A stretch of 64,000 nucleotides of DNA from Phycisphaerae bacterium (GTDB lineage Bacteria > Planctomycetota > Phycisphaerae > Sedimentisphaerales > Anaerobacaceae): the NCBI GenBank assembly GCA_030604525.1, contig JAUVVQ010000010.1, positions 1-64,000 on the forward strand, in the 5' to 3' direction. Shown piece after piece: positions 1-7,011 of this stretch (the stretch's first letter is position 1; every line of letters starts with the position of its first letter). Position numbers and translations under genes: made by a program. Below the pieces are notes generated by a model, which worked only from the letters and a program-made list of their open reading frames with translations, had not been told where the DNA came from and did no database searches.

Positions 1-34
1 CGCAAAGAAAAGATGAAAGAAAATGGGTGTTCAA
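1..34 (-). CDS. Possible 5' end of a gene leaving the window
   Basis: A consensus ribosome binding site AGGAGG (complement of 40-45) sits five bases before a TTG codon (complement of 32-34). The following codons read MNTHFLSSFLC and run off the left edge without a stop, a hydrophobic start that could be a signal peptide. Upstream lies a strong leftward promoter (301-328) and a leader of about 260 bases, which fits a leftward gene beginning here. Only eleven codons are visible, so no product can be named. An ATG in another frame at about 72 also stays open to the edge and is an alternative. Confidence 0.25.
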   Translation of the reverse strand, partial: MNTHFLSSFLC

Positions 35-270
35 AAGTACCTCCTGTTTTAGAGTTTTCTATTTTCATTTTTTGGGCGGGGGGAAAACACGCCCTCTATG
101 TTAGGGGGGACTTGCGCGTTTGGTCGAAAAACAGGGATTTTTTACAATTGGAAAAAACGCAAGTGATTGTGTGATAAGGAGATGAAAAATTTTCAAAAAA
201 TTTGGTTTTTGCTTCCAGCTATATGCAAAAATGATTGAAATTTAACAACGGATTACGCGGGAATTTTAAC

Positions 271-297
271 ACCCCTGCACTATAAGAGTACAGGGGT
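271..297 (-). other. Hairpin at the 5' end of a leftward transcript
   Basis: ACCCCTG (271-277) pairs with CAGGGGT (291-297), and an inner ACT/AGT pairing extends the stem. The predicted start of the leftward transcript (about 294-297) falls within the right arm, so the RNA would begin with a stem-loop. Such 5' hairpins can stabilise mRNA. No T-run follows on either strand, so it does not look like a terminator. Confidence 0.45.
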
Positions 298-300
298 AAA

Positions 301-328
301 ATTATACCAATTTTCAAACAAAAGTCAA
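301..328 (-). promoter_or_regulatory. Sigma70-type promoter, leftward
   Basis: On the minus strand TTGACT (323-328) is followed after 16 bases by TATAAT (301-306), a near-consensus housekeeping promoter. It points away from the cassette gene at 449-2941, towards the left edge. The 1-300 stretch downstream holds the 5' hairpin, an AT-rich leader with a GGGCG/CGCCC hairpin near 75-95, and a possible gene start at 34. Confidence 0.6.
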
Positions 329-359
329 GAAAAAAAAACGAATAAAAAGAATTCACCGG

Positions 360-417
360 AACGATCAAGCTCAGCGGTGGCGGTTAGCCGTCCGCTGGAG
401 CGACTTGTTAGTTGCAG
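360..417 (-). other. attC-like integron recombination site (attC1)
   Basis: Read leftward, the site begins with CTGCAACTAAC (complement of 407-417), continues AACAAGTCGCTCCAGCGG and closes with CCGCTGAGCTTGATCGTT. The arms pair as an imperfect hairpin (CAGCGG with CCGCTG, AAC with GTT) with an unpaired base and a short loop, the architecture of an attC site. The decisive point is that the R'' arm CTGCAACTAAC is the exact reverse complement of GTTAGTTGCAG at the 5' junction of the same cassette (2963-2973). This is expected when a circular cassette has been linearised between G and TT. The 3' junction is GTT at 360-362. Confidence 0.8.
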
Positions 418-2972
418 TCACTGGCGTCATGGTCGATTGTTCATTTGTCTAAATAGCTTCAGAAACTTTCCAAACCTTCACTGGAATGGTTAATTTATCT
501 TTCTTACCAACACCCGGCTGAGCGGGGTTGTTGACCATATGGATGGTCGGTGAGTTAGGGATTGATGCAACAACACACAAATAGAACGAACTCTTATACG
601 TGTCTGCGGCATCCGCTTCATTACCTGTCAGTTCTACGTCTTGATCAACACTTACACCTTTGACCTCAACTTGGATTGGGTCGCCACCGGGTGTTTCAGC
701 TTGGATGTCGAAACCATAGTTCAGTTTCTCGACAAGCTGAATGTTTTGGTATTTGCCATTCAACTTGCATAGTGCAAAGTTGATGGCAAATTGTTCAACA
801 CCATTATCTGGATTCTCTCTGATGCCAGCAGCTTTAAAAAAATCCAGCCAAGTCTTTATGTCATTATCAGTGGGATCGGCTTCCAAGTAAGTGTTATCGA
901 TGAAGCTAAGTCCGGGGACAAAAGTTTGATGCGTTTCCCAATTCCTAAAAGGTTTGAAATCAGAAGACAGGAAAACTTCTTTGCTGGTTTTGATGTCTCC
1001 CGATTTTGTCTTAATCCACAGCTCGATGCCTTCGCCAAGATCAGTCCCGAGGATTTCTTTGCAGAGCTTGGTAAGGGATAGTAATTTATCTGGCGAAGGC
1101 TGGGGAGCCTTTGAGACAATTTTTGGTAGAATCATCTCCTTGCATATTGTCTTTCCATCCAAAACCTGAACACCAGTGTACCTGATCAAAAAACCTCTGA
1201 GACTTTTCGAGTCTTTGCCCACGGCACTGGATAGAATAGCTGGATGGATTATCGGCTTGGAACTCTTCGAGAGTTCAGCCAACTCATTCAGCGCAGGATT
1301 ATCTGGTGGCAAATCAAGAATGGAAACATCTCCACCCCTTTTCAATGAGTTGTCGGAAGTAAGGATGAATTCGACATCGTGATATCCTTTGATGCCTTGT
1401 CCTTTATACCCGCCACGAGGCCCCAAAATATCCTTGTATTGTGGATTTCCTTGAAGCCACATATAGAGTTTCGCAAACCATATTCCGGCATTCGGTTCTT
1501 TTGACTTAGTTTGCAAAAATTCTGCATTCTCAAGGAAATCCCGACGGTCTGCCTTTACGAGAGGGTGATTTTTTTGCTCAACAACCTTGGGATGGACTAG
1601 CTTGAGGTTTTCTTTCTGACCGAAAGCGGGTGCGATTTCTTCCCTTGTGAACAGTTGCAATCGTAAGAGAGCATCGACAGCGTCGCCTTTCTCTGTTAGA
1701 CGAATAACTTCACTGAGTTTTGCCCACTCATCATCAACAGTAAGAACAGACTCCGTTTTTGTTAAGTGTTTCTCGATTGGTTCAATAAGTTTGGGATAAA
1801 AGAGTTTCTCGTAAGACTCCAATCCCTTAGAAGGTGTGAACTCGAAAGCGGGCAAATACTGATATTTCCAAGTCTCGTGAGCCTTAAAGAAATCGATTGC
1901 CTTGAAAGCGAGCTTGGTTACTTCTTCGAGAATCCAATGGTTCCATTTTGCTTCGTAGTTTAAGGCATCGCGGCCCGGTTGCACAAGGAAATCTGCTTGA
2001 ATTGGGAATTTAGCACCACTCCTCGCTTCTCCAAGTGGCAGAAAAGAATATACTCCTCCGTACATTGCTCCGGCTTCCTCAGGAGAAAGATTGCCATGTT
2101 TGTCCAAGGCAAAACCAATGGCGATTTCTCGTTGAGTAACGTTGGCTCGGTATTCCTGTGTTAGCCTGTCGTCTTTTACCCATTCGGGAACTGTGATTTT
2201 TTGGCGGAAGAATTTGAATCGTCGTTCCTCTCCATCACTTCTGAGAGTGGAAATCCCTTCTTGGTTCTCTCCGAGGTTTTCGAGTGTCCCGTGTTCTCCA
2301 GAGACCTCGTCCACGATCTCGATTTTTTTCAACCAACGAAGAAAGAGATAAAGTTCAAGACGAATCTTTTTGATTTCTTCAATAATTCGTGAGGTATCAG
2401 TACCTTCACGGAAAGGAATGACAAAAGTTGTTTTTGATTGGTCAACGGATTCGGAAGGCTTATCAATCCAGATTGGGATGACGTGCCAAGGAGTAGAACT
2501 TGGATCATCCCAATATGTTCTATCGAATTTAAATTGAAAGCCATTGGAGTAGATTTCAGGTCGATCGGTGATCTTAAGAACCGACTTAAATCCAATACCG
2601 AGGTATCCAAGAAAACCTTGTTCTGGTTTCTTGGACGAGCGAATACCCGATATCGCCTTCACATCATTTTCATTGAAGGGCTGCCCATTGTGGGAAATTT
2701 TCACTCGCTGTTGGTTTATTCTAATCTCAAAGTTGCCCGGCTGGGATACGTCTAAGCCTAAGCCGGAGTCCTCTGCGTTCTGAATAAGCTCAAGTATGAA
2801 CCCGGAACTCCTCGTAAATACAACCTGAGAGATTAGCCGCAAAGCATTGACATAGTCATCCCATATATGGGTTCCTCTGGCAGCCTCAATTTCCTCCCCA
2901 ATATTATCGACTATCTTTTTGGTATTGGGTGTTGTATCCATAAATTCCCTACTCGCAAATAACTGCAACTAA
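362..2972 (-). mobile_element. Integron gene cassette carrying the sacsin/NOV-like gene
   Basis: The cassette is bounded by G|TT junctions at 2973/2972 and 362/361, read leftward. It contains one gene with a short 5' leader and one attC at its 3' end, the standard layout of a mobile gene cassette. At 2611 bp it is much longer than the few hundred to about 1000 bp usual for cassettes. No integron integrase gene is seen in the window, so this is an integrase-less attC cluster (CALIN) or a remnant. Confidence 0.7.
449..2941 (-). CDS. Sacsin-like GHKL ATPase with C-terminal DUF3883 (NO VEIN) domain
   Basis: This 830-residue protein starts with a GHKL ATPase fold of the sacsin/Hsp90-like type. 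The N-box is ELIQNAEDSG (51-60), a G1-like segment is SHNGQPF (83-89), and the lid motif is GYLGIGFKSV (112-121). The C-terminal 110 residues resemble DUF3883, with a VEVKG segment near 758-762 recalling the ExK core of PD-(D/E)XK nucleases. The middle is unrecognised. The ATG at 2941 is preferred because AGGGAA lies six bases upstream; the longer frame would need a TTG at 2968 that lies inside the cassette junction. The gene is the cargo of an integron cassette. Related architectures occur among bacterial defence and DNA-repair ATPases, so a defence role is inferred, not shown. Substrate and partners are unknown. Confidence 0.8.
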   Translation of the reverse strand: MDTTPNTKKIVDNIGEEIEAARGTHIWDDYVNALRLISQVVFTRSSGFILELIQNAEDSGLGLDVSQPGNFEIRINQQRVKISHNGQPFNENDVKAISGIRSSKKPEQGFLGYLGIGFKSVLKITDRPEIYSNGFQFKFDRTYWDDPSSTPWHVIPIWIDKPSESVDQSKTTFVIPFREGTDTSRIIEEIKKIRLELYLFLRWLKKIEIVDEVSGEHGTLENLGENQEGISTLRSDGEERRFKFFRQKITVPEWVKDDRLTQEYRANVTQREIAIGFALDKHGNLSPEEAGAMYGGVYSFLPLGEARSGAKFPIQADFLVQPGRDALNYEAKWNHWILEEVTKLAFKAIDFFKAHETWKYQYLPAFEFTPSKGLESYEKLFYPKLIEPIEKHLTKTESVLTVDDEWAKLSEVIRLTEKGDAVDALLRLQLFTREEIAPAFGQKENLKLVHPKVVEQKNHPLVKADRRDFLENAEFLQTKSKEPNAGIWFAKLYMWLQGNPQYKDILGPRGGYKGQGIKGYHDVEFILTSDNSLKRGGDVSILDLPPDNPALNELAELSKSSKPIIHPAILSSAVGKDSKSLRGFLIRYTGVQVLDGKTICKEMILPKIVSKAPQPSPDKLLSLTKLCKEILGTDLGEGIELWIKTKSGDIKTSKEVFLSSDFKPFRNWETHQTFVPGLSFIDNTYLEADPTDNDIKTWLDFFKAAGIRENPDNGVEQFAINFALCKLNGKYQNIQLVEKLNYGFDIQAETPGGDPIQVEVKGVSVDQDVELTGNEADAADTYKSSFYLCVVASIPNSPTIHMVNNPAQPGVGKKDKLTIPVKVWKVSEAI

Positions 2973-3017
2973 CAATGATTATAGAATCTATATAAGAAGT
3001 TCCCGTTGGTTCTTCAA
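2971..3017 (-). other. attC-like site (attC2) between two cassette genes
   Basis: Leftward it reads TTGAAGAACCAACGGGAACTT, then a short centre, then a segment ending in AATCATTGTT. CCAAC can pair with the GTTGG that opens the upstream cassette (circular form), and TTATATAGA pairs with TCTATAA with one bulged base. The same two end segments recur at 3395-3475 with a different centre, and conserved ends with a variable centre are typical of attC sites. Pairing is weaker than in attC1, so this is a candidate. Confidence 0.5.
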
Positions 3018-3396
3018 GTGCTCACCCATTTGATGGGAGTTTCTGCACTGCCTGCTCTAGTTTTTCTGGTTGGGGGTTGCCGTGTTCAAGCCAGTCACAT
3101 TCGTAAACCTCCATATACGCTTTGGCATACTCGGCCGTATTTGTTCCGGTGAAACCGGCGCCGGGAAGCCCGGAGTCTTGCTGGACTACCAGGATCGTTA
3201 ACGGGGGCAACTTCTCCAAGAGACAGTAAGATTGAATTGGTTCAAGGAGCTGCCCAAGTCCCGCCGTTGGAACACCGATGAGTTTTGACAGGTGGCCGTA
3301 TGTCAGCGTCTGTCGATTCTTTGCCGCCCAAGCAAGAACTGCCCAAATCTGACTTGCTCTTTCTGATCTCGTCATGATTCCTCCTGTGAATTCCAA
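2973..3396 (-). mobile_element. Probable second gene cassette (small wHTH-like gene)
   Basis: A 424-bp segment lies between two GTT junctions, one at 3395-3397 and one at 2971-2973. It holds a single small gene with its own AGGAGG site, followed by the attC-like hairpin at 2971-3017. Its size is typical of a gene cassette. Its 5' GTTGG is complementary to the CCAAC in its 3' hairpin, as expected for a cassette, though over only five bases. Confidence 0.45.
3022..3375 (-). CDS. Small protein, possibly alkyltransferase-like winged helix
   Basis: A 117-residue protein beginning MTRSERASQIW. The start at 3375 has a strong AGGAGG four bases upstream; a longer frame would need a TTG. The stretch QTLTYGHLSKLIGVP (about 22-36) resembles the TVSYGDVARAIG-type winged helix of O6-alkylguanine alkyltransferases and alkyltransferase-like (ATL) proteins. 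No PCHRV active-site motif is visible, so methyl transfer activity is not expected. The rest is unrecognised. It is flanked by attC-like sites and is probably a cassette gene. Family assignment is tentative; the coding call itself is well supported by the start signal and context. Confidence 0.6.
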   Translation of the reverse strand: MTRSERASQIWAVLAWAAKNRQTLTYGHLSKLIGVPTAGLGQLLEPIQSYCLLEKLPPLTILVVQQDSGLPGAGFTGTNTAEYAKAYMEVYECDWLEHGNPQPEKLEQAVQKLPSNG

Positions 3397-3475
3397 CAGT
3401 GATTGTACAGTCTATATAAAACGGGAAAGACAGACTGTTTCTACAAGTATTAACAAGTTCCCGTTGGTTCTTCAA
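3395..3475 (-). other. attC-like site (attC3) upstream of the small cassette gene
   Basis: It shares a 21-bp identical segment (3455-3475, same as 2997-3017) and a 25-bp segment with four differences (3395-3419, compare 2971-2995) with attC2. Here the two are separated by 35 bases instead of one. Internal complementarity includes ACAGTCT with AGACTGT, TTGTA with TACAA and AACGGGAA with TTCCCGTT. This matches the pattern of attC sites with shared ends and variable middles, but could also be a duplicated border of another mobile unit. Confidence 0.45.
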
Positions 3476-3528
3476 TATTTATCCGCCTCTATGCAAAGCT
3501 TTTTATCTTTTGTTTACAGATTTTTTCT

Positions 3529-3579
3529 GTCATTGCGAGCACTTCGGCCTTGCTCAGTGTAAACTCCGCGAAGCAATCT
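3529..3579. repeat. Intergenic palindromic repeat (partial copy)
   Basis: The segment from TCATTGCGAGCACTTC to CGAAGCAATC belongs to the family of short palindromic intergenic sequences containing TCATTGCGAG and CGAAGCAATC, seen widely in environmental bacterial genomes. It lies at the 3' end of the GIY-YIG gene and overlaps its last codons, so the C-terminal residues KIASRSLH are encoded by the repeat. Confidence 0.5.
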
Positions 3580-3859
3580 TCTGATTATATAAATCTTGCC
3601 AGTCGGGATTCGTATTTTCTATTATTACATTTTTTTTCGCTCTGGAGCCGGCTTTAATCTTTTTTTCTGCGCCTATAGCGTCATAAATCCGGTCGAAGCA
3701 CTCATAAAAAACCAACTTGGTCACATTATATTTGCTCGTAAATGAGGAGCCTTTTTCGTCTTTATGTTCAGCAACCCTTCGCTCAAGATCATTAGTAACG
3801 CCGGTGTAAAGAACCGTGTTATTAGTATTAGTCATAATGTATACCCAGTAGTGTTTCAT
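3554..3859 (-). CDS. GIY-YIG domain protein (UPF0213/YhbQ-like)
   Basis: A 101-residue single-domain protein starting MKHYWVYIMTN at 3859. The motifs are WVYIMTNTNNTVLYTGVTND (the GIY-YIG core in its degenerate VYI/YTG form), an ERRVAEHK segment with the conserved arginine and histidine, and AIGAEKKIK with the conserved glutamate. These are the hallmarks of small stand-alone GIY-YIG nuclease-fold proteins, whose cellular role is mostly unknown. An upstream extension would be translated from a palindromic repeat and is rejected. Both ends of the gene touch copies of the same repeat family, an arrangement that suggests the gene and repeats travel or act together. Confidence 0.8.
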   Translation of the reverse strand: MKHYWVYIMTNTNNTVLYTGVTNDLERRVAEHKDEKGSSFTSKYNVTKLVFYECFDRIYDAIGAEKKIKAGSRAKKNVIIENTNPDWQDLYNQKIASRSLH

Positions 3860-3866
3860 AGTTTCA

Positions 3867-3941
3867 GATTGCCGCAGTCGCCTTCGGCTCCTTCGCAATG
3901 ACATTGAGAGATTGCCGCGTCGCTTCGCTCCTCGCAATGAC
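3867..3941. repeat. Two palindromic intergenic repeat units
   Basis: Two adjacent units begin GATTGCCGCAGTCGCC and GATTGCCGCGTCGCTTCG, each ending in CGCAATGAC. Each can fold through complementary GAGG/CTTCGCTCC-type arms. They sit directly upstream of the GIY-YIG gene. Translation of this segment gives a peptide containing SHCEERSDAAI, a commonly mis-annotated false protein. Confidence 0.55.
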
Positions 3942-4108
3942 TACGTAAACTCTCTATTTTCGCTACGCATATTTTTTCTGTCAGTATAAAAGGCATATCT
4001 TTTTCCTTGGAAGGCGGGCGTGGATGGTTGAGCAGGAAAGTGGTTCTCAATCCCGACAATCCTTTTTTATAATTGTATACGGATACGTGATGAAGTAAAG
4101 GGGAAAAT

Positions 4109-4159
4109 ATGAATAAGAAACTGGCGTTACTTATGATTGCGGTTGGTCGCAGGAGTTAA
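4109..4159 (+). pseudogene. Short open frame resembling a truncated signal peptide
   Basis: AAAGGGG (4097-4103) precedes an ATG whose frame reads MNKKLALLMIAVGRRS and then stops. It looks like the n- and h-regions of a signal peptide cut short, so it may be the 5' stub of a lost secreted protein, or a leader peptide upstream of the hairpin units at 4266-4438. It has no bias towards a single amino acid of the kind seen in attenuator leaders. Too short to be sure it is translated. Confidence 0.3.
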
Positions 4160-4163
4160 TTGA

Positions 4164-4185
4164 CCCCCAGCACGCAGGCTGGGGG
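4164..4185 (+). other. GC-rich hairpin
   Basis: CCCCCAGC (4164-4171) pairs perfectly with GCTGGGGG (4178-4185) around a six-base loop. It is of the same style as the CCCCCAAC/GTTGGGGG hairpins in the tandem units 100 bases downstream, and may be a diverged member of that series. No T-run follows. Confidence 0.4.
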
Positions 4186-4265
4186 CGATAATAATATCAA
4201 AATGCAAAATGCAAAACTGATGAGATTGCCACGTCAGGTTAAAAAAAGGGACAACCCCGACGTAA

Positions 4266-4438
4266 AGACAAAAACCCCCAACGTAAAGTTGGGGGTTAAG
4301 CGAGGCGGAAAGCTCTGCGGAAGCAGAGCTTGGTTTTTTTAAAATAACAAATGACCCCGGGGAGACAAAAACCCCCAACGTAAAGTTGGGGGCTAAGCGA
4401 GGCGGAAAGCTCTGCGGAAGCAGAGCTTGTTTTTTTTT
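4266..4438 (+). repeat. Tandem double-hairpin units with terminator-like ends
   Basis: Two copies of a unit about 75 bases long start at 4266 and 4363 (period 97). Each has hairpin A, CCCCCAAC-GTAAA-GTTGGGGG (4275-4295 and 4372-4392), a linker AAGCGAGGCGG, hairpin B, AAGCTCTGC-GGAA-GCAGAGCTT (4310-4331 and 4407-4428), and a run of seven or more T. Hairpin B with its T-run is a canonical rho-independent terminator on the plus strand. Near-identity of the copies, including loops, points to recent duplication or selection on RNA structure. They could be terminators, a repeated small RNA or an attenuator. No protein gene is seen in the 3860-4624 stretch apart from the short frame at 4109. Confidence 0.6.
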
Positions 4439-4624
4439 AAATATAACAAATAACACTCACATTAAAAAGCTATGGGGTTTAAGCCGTAGTTTTTTAGTTA
4501 TCCATCGCTAAATCTCGACCCGCATTCCTTAAAGAATATCAAATAATTCTTGCAGCAGCGGGGTCTTAATTGGTAAAATAAGAGTATGGAAAAACCGGCT
4601 GAATCGGCTGGGAGGACAAGGAAG

Positions 4625-4939
4625 ATGAAAAAAATATGTGTTAAAGACAAAGCACGAATAAAAGAGCTCCTCTACGACGGTTACACAGTCGGCATCAAAA
4701 GCAGTAAATTCGGCTCCTTCGGCGGTTTCCAGCGATGGCAATATGACAAACACGCCGATACCTGTCATAGTTGTGACGCCGTCTGGGCGGATAAGAGAAG
4801 GGTAATCAAATCATACTCTCTAAAAAAAGCTACAAAAATCTTATGGCACAACAGGGGCGAGCTCTACCTTTATGCAAAAAACATATCTGAAAAAGAAAAG
4901 CAGAAAATAAATGACCTTTTCTTACCCCCCAAAAAGTAA
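4625..4939 (+). CDS. Hypothetical protein, 104 residues
   Basis: The start MKKICVKDKAR at 4625 has GGAGG nine bases upstream (4611-4615); an ATG thirteen codons earlier has no such site. The protein is basic and aromatic-rich (FGGFQRWQYDKH, then DTCHSCDAVW with a CHSC pair, then ATKILWHNRGELYLYAK). No family was recognised. It lies alone on the plus strand just after the tandem hairpin units and converges with the leftward gene at 4989. The good ribosome site supports translation. Confidence 0.5.
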   Translation: MKKICVKDKARIKELLYDGYTVGIKSSKFGSFGGFQRWQYDKHADTCHSCDAVWADKRRVIKSYSLKKATKILWHNRGELYLYAKNISEKEKQKINDLFLPPKK

Positions 4940-4988
4940 ACCTGAATTTAAAAACAAATTACAGGCACGATTTTATTGAAGCTCGATG

Positions 4989-5774
4989 TTAGCCGGCTTT
5001 CTGCAAAAGTTCATACACCCAGTCTTCGAAATAGAAAGGATACAAATGCATTCGCTCGCTGGCAATTTGTATGCCATCTTTCGATAACCAGGCATAAAGC
5101 TTATCTTTATGATTAGGAAACTGCTCGGCTATCCTTTTCTTGCATAAGTCCTTTAGCAGCGATGCTCTCATATTTTTCTCATCATCACTTTTTCCCTCCG
5201 CCCTGAAATATCTGCGGACATCCGCAATTGTCACCCTGTCCTGCTGCTGGAAATAACGCCTGAACCGCTCCGGCAGCTTCGAAGGCAGCTGGAATTCGTC
5301 ATCAACTCCTTTAAGTGGAATCTCGTGTGGCTCATAATGTATAAAAGGGTCGTAAAAATATACTGCAGGATTATAATCCACCCGATGGGACGATAAATGC
5401 GGAACAAAAACCTCCAGGGCCTTTCCTGCATGAAACAAATTTGCCGGACCGTCGCCAATCAAGACAGTATAACAGAACTGATTCAAATCCCGGCGATTAT
5501 AGCCCACCACTTTATTATAGGCATGCTGGAGCATTGCGAGCGTAAGCCGGCGAACGTCTATTACCAATAACTTGGATGTTAGCGTGCTTAGGGCCAGCGT
5601 CTCTATTGCCTCGACCCCCTCCTTAGGCCTCCACTTGCCGGGCCTTATCACCTTAAAAGATTTCAGCCGGTTATCGCTCGTTATTCTCTCAAATACATCC
5701 CTCGCCAAGACCTCATCAAGAGTAAGTATATATATCTTATTTTTTCTTTTGGCGTGGCTTAAAATATCCGGCAT
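4989..5774 (-). CDS. Conserved-looking hypothetical protein, 261 residues
   Basis: The ATG at 5774 follows AAGGGGG at normal spacing. The sequence is soluble and mixed alpha/beta, with segments such as SKLLVIDVRRLTLAMLQHAY and CYTVLIGDGPANLF. There is no signal peptide, membrane segment or recognised catalytic motif. It is 32 bases downstream of sppA in the same direction, so the two are probably co-transcribed. Function is unknown. Confidence 0.65.
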   Translation of the reverse strand: MPDILSHAKRKNKIYILTLDEVLARDVFERITSDNRLKSFKVIRPGKWRPKEGVEAIETLALSTLTSKLLVIDVRRLTLAMLQHAYNKVVGYNRRDLNQFCYTVLIGDGPANLFHAGKALEVFVPHLSSHRVDYNPAVYFYDPFIHYEPHEIPLKGVDDEFQLPSKLPERFRRYFQQQDRVTIADVRRYFRAEGKSDDEKNMRASLLKDLCKKRIAEQFPNHKDKLYAWLSKDGIQIASERMHLYPFYFEDWVYELLQKAG

Positions 5775-5806
5775 TTTTGCCCCCTTTGAACCATATCTCG
5801 AAAAAG

Positions 5807-6871
5807 CTAATAACCGGCCCTGACATCCCAGAGATATAACACTTCCGGACGAGCCAGCTCATACAACATTGTTTTATCCAACTTCAGACCGCTGCTGCTC
5901 CGGGCACTCAAAAAACCGCCTAATGAGAACGGCTTGCGATACTCAACAACTTTTGCCTTGTCGATATTTGCCAAAGCTTTAACTTCTTCTATGGCTGTAT
6001 CGATATAACCAATTTTATCTATCATCTTTTTATCAAGCGCTTCGGAGGCGCCGTAAATACTTCCATCGGCTAAAAGTTTCACTTGTTCCAATGTAAGCTC
6101 CCGGCGTGCATCTGCTACAAGATTCACAAAACGCTCATAAGCCGGATTAATCAATTTATCCTCGATATATTTTCTTTGCTCTGCTGTAACCTTTTTAAAA
6201 GGACTTGGCCAATCCTTCTTCAAGCCGGATTTTATTATAACCGGCGTAATCCCAAGCTTGTTCTCCAGAAAATCTTCCAAAACAAAATAACTCATTATCA
6301 CTCCGATTGAACCGGTAATCGCCGTTGGCTCCGACACAATTTTTTCACAGGCAACCGAACTGTAATAGCCGCCTGAAGCGGCAATCCCTTCCATAAATGC
6401 CACGACCGGTTTGCCGGTCTCCTGACGGTACTTCTGAATCTGATGATAAATCTGGTCGCTGCCGGAAATTGTCCCCCCAGGTGAATCAACACGTAATATC
6501 AAGCCCTTAACTTGTTTATCTTCTCTGGCTGTTTTAATTTGACGATAAACATCCTGTGCTTTTCTTCCGATAATCAGTCCCTGCAAATTAATCACCACAA
6601 TCTTATTGTCACTGGGCCCTTTGCGTATTACTTCTTCTGCATACGTACCGCTCCGCCCCGTTGCAAATACGGCTGCCATTCCTATAAGAACCAGGAATAA
6701 AAAGATATTCGCCAAAATCGACAAACCCAGAATTACACCAAAAAATATTCTCCAGCCGCTTGGTTTCCTGCCGGCAGGTCCGGAGGCGGCGAGTCCTCCT
6801 GAACTCGAATATCCTCTTGAATCCGTATTTTTCGAAACATTGAACTGATTATTATTCTTATCGGCATCCAT
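5807..6871 (-). CDS. sppA: Signal peptide peptidase SppA, S49 family
   Basis: A 354-residue membrane-anchored serine protease that degrades cleaved signal peptides. A hydrophobic anchor spans about residues 41-70 after a glycine/serine-rich cytoplasmic tail. The S49 core follows: GLILRVDSPGGT (123-134), the nucleophile Ser166 in EGIAASGGYYSS, TGSIGVI (186-192), and the general base Lys219 in KSGLKKDWPSP. The size matches the short, single-domain SppA of Gram-positive type rather than the tandem E. coli form. AAAGGAT precedes the ATG at 6871. It is divergent from the acyltransferase at 7048 and upstream of a hypothetical gene in the same direction. Confidence 0.93.
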   Translation of the reverse strand: MDADKNNNQFNVSKNTDSRGYSSSGGLAASGPAGRKPSGWRIFFGVILGLSILANIFLFLVLIGMAAVFATGRSGTYAEEVIRKGPSDNKIVVINLQGLIIGRKAQDVYRQIKTAREDKQVKGLILRVDSPGGTISGSDQIYHQIQKYRQETGKPVVAFMEGIAASGGYYSSVACEKIVSEPTAITGSIGVIMSYFVLEDFLENKLGITPVIIKSGLKKDWPSPFKKVTAEQRKYIEDKLINPAYERFVNLVADARRELTLEQVKLLADGSIYGASEALDKKMIDKIGYIDTAIEEVKALANIDKAKVVEYRKPFSLGGFLSARSSSGLKLDKTMLYELARPEVLYLWDVRAGY

Positions 6872-7011
6872 AATAATATCCTTTCAAATCTTTCATTCAT
6901 CCGTAATTGTATTACCAGAAACCTGACCCTGTCAATCTTCAAAATCATCTAATTTTCATTAACTCATTAGCCAATCTTCAAATTAAACAAAAATGGCTCA
7001 AGCAATTAAGC

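Noticed and set aside
3856-4059. Leftward open frame containing SHCEERSDAAISQCHCEGAE
   Set aside because: It is a translation of the palindromic intergenic repeats; this peptide is a well-known false prediction and lacks a ribosome site.
4127-4456. Leftward 109-codon open frame across the hairpin units
   Set aside because: Its sequence is the complement of the tandem hairpins, with repeated LPPRLAPN-like stretches and no ribosome site.
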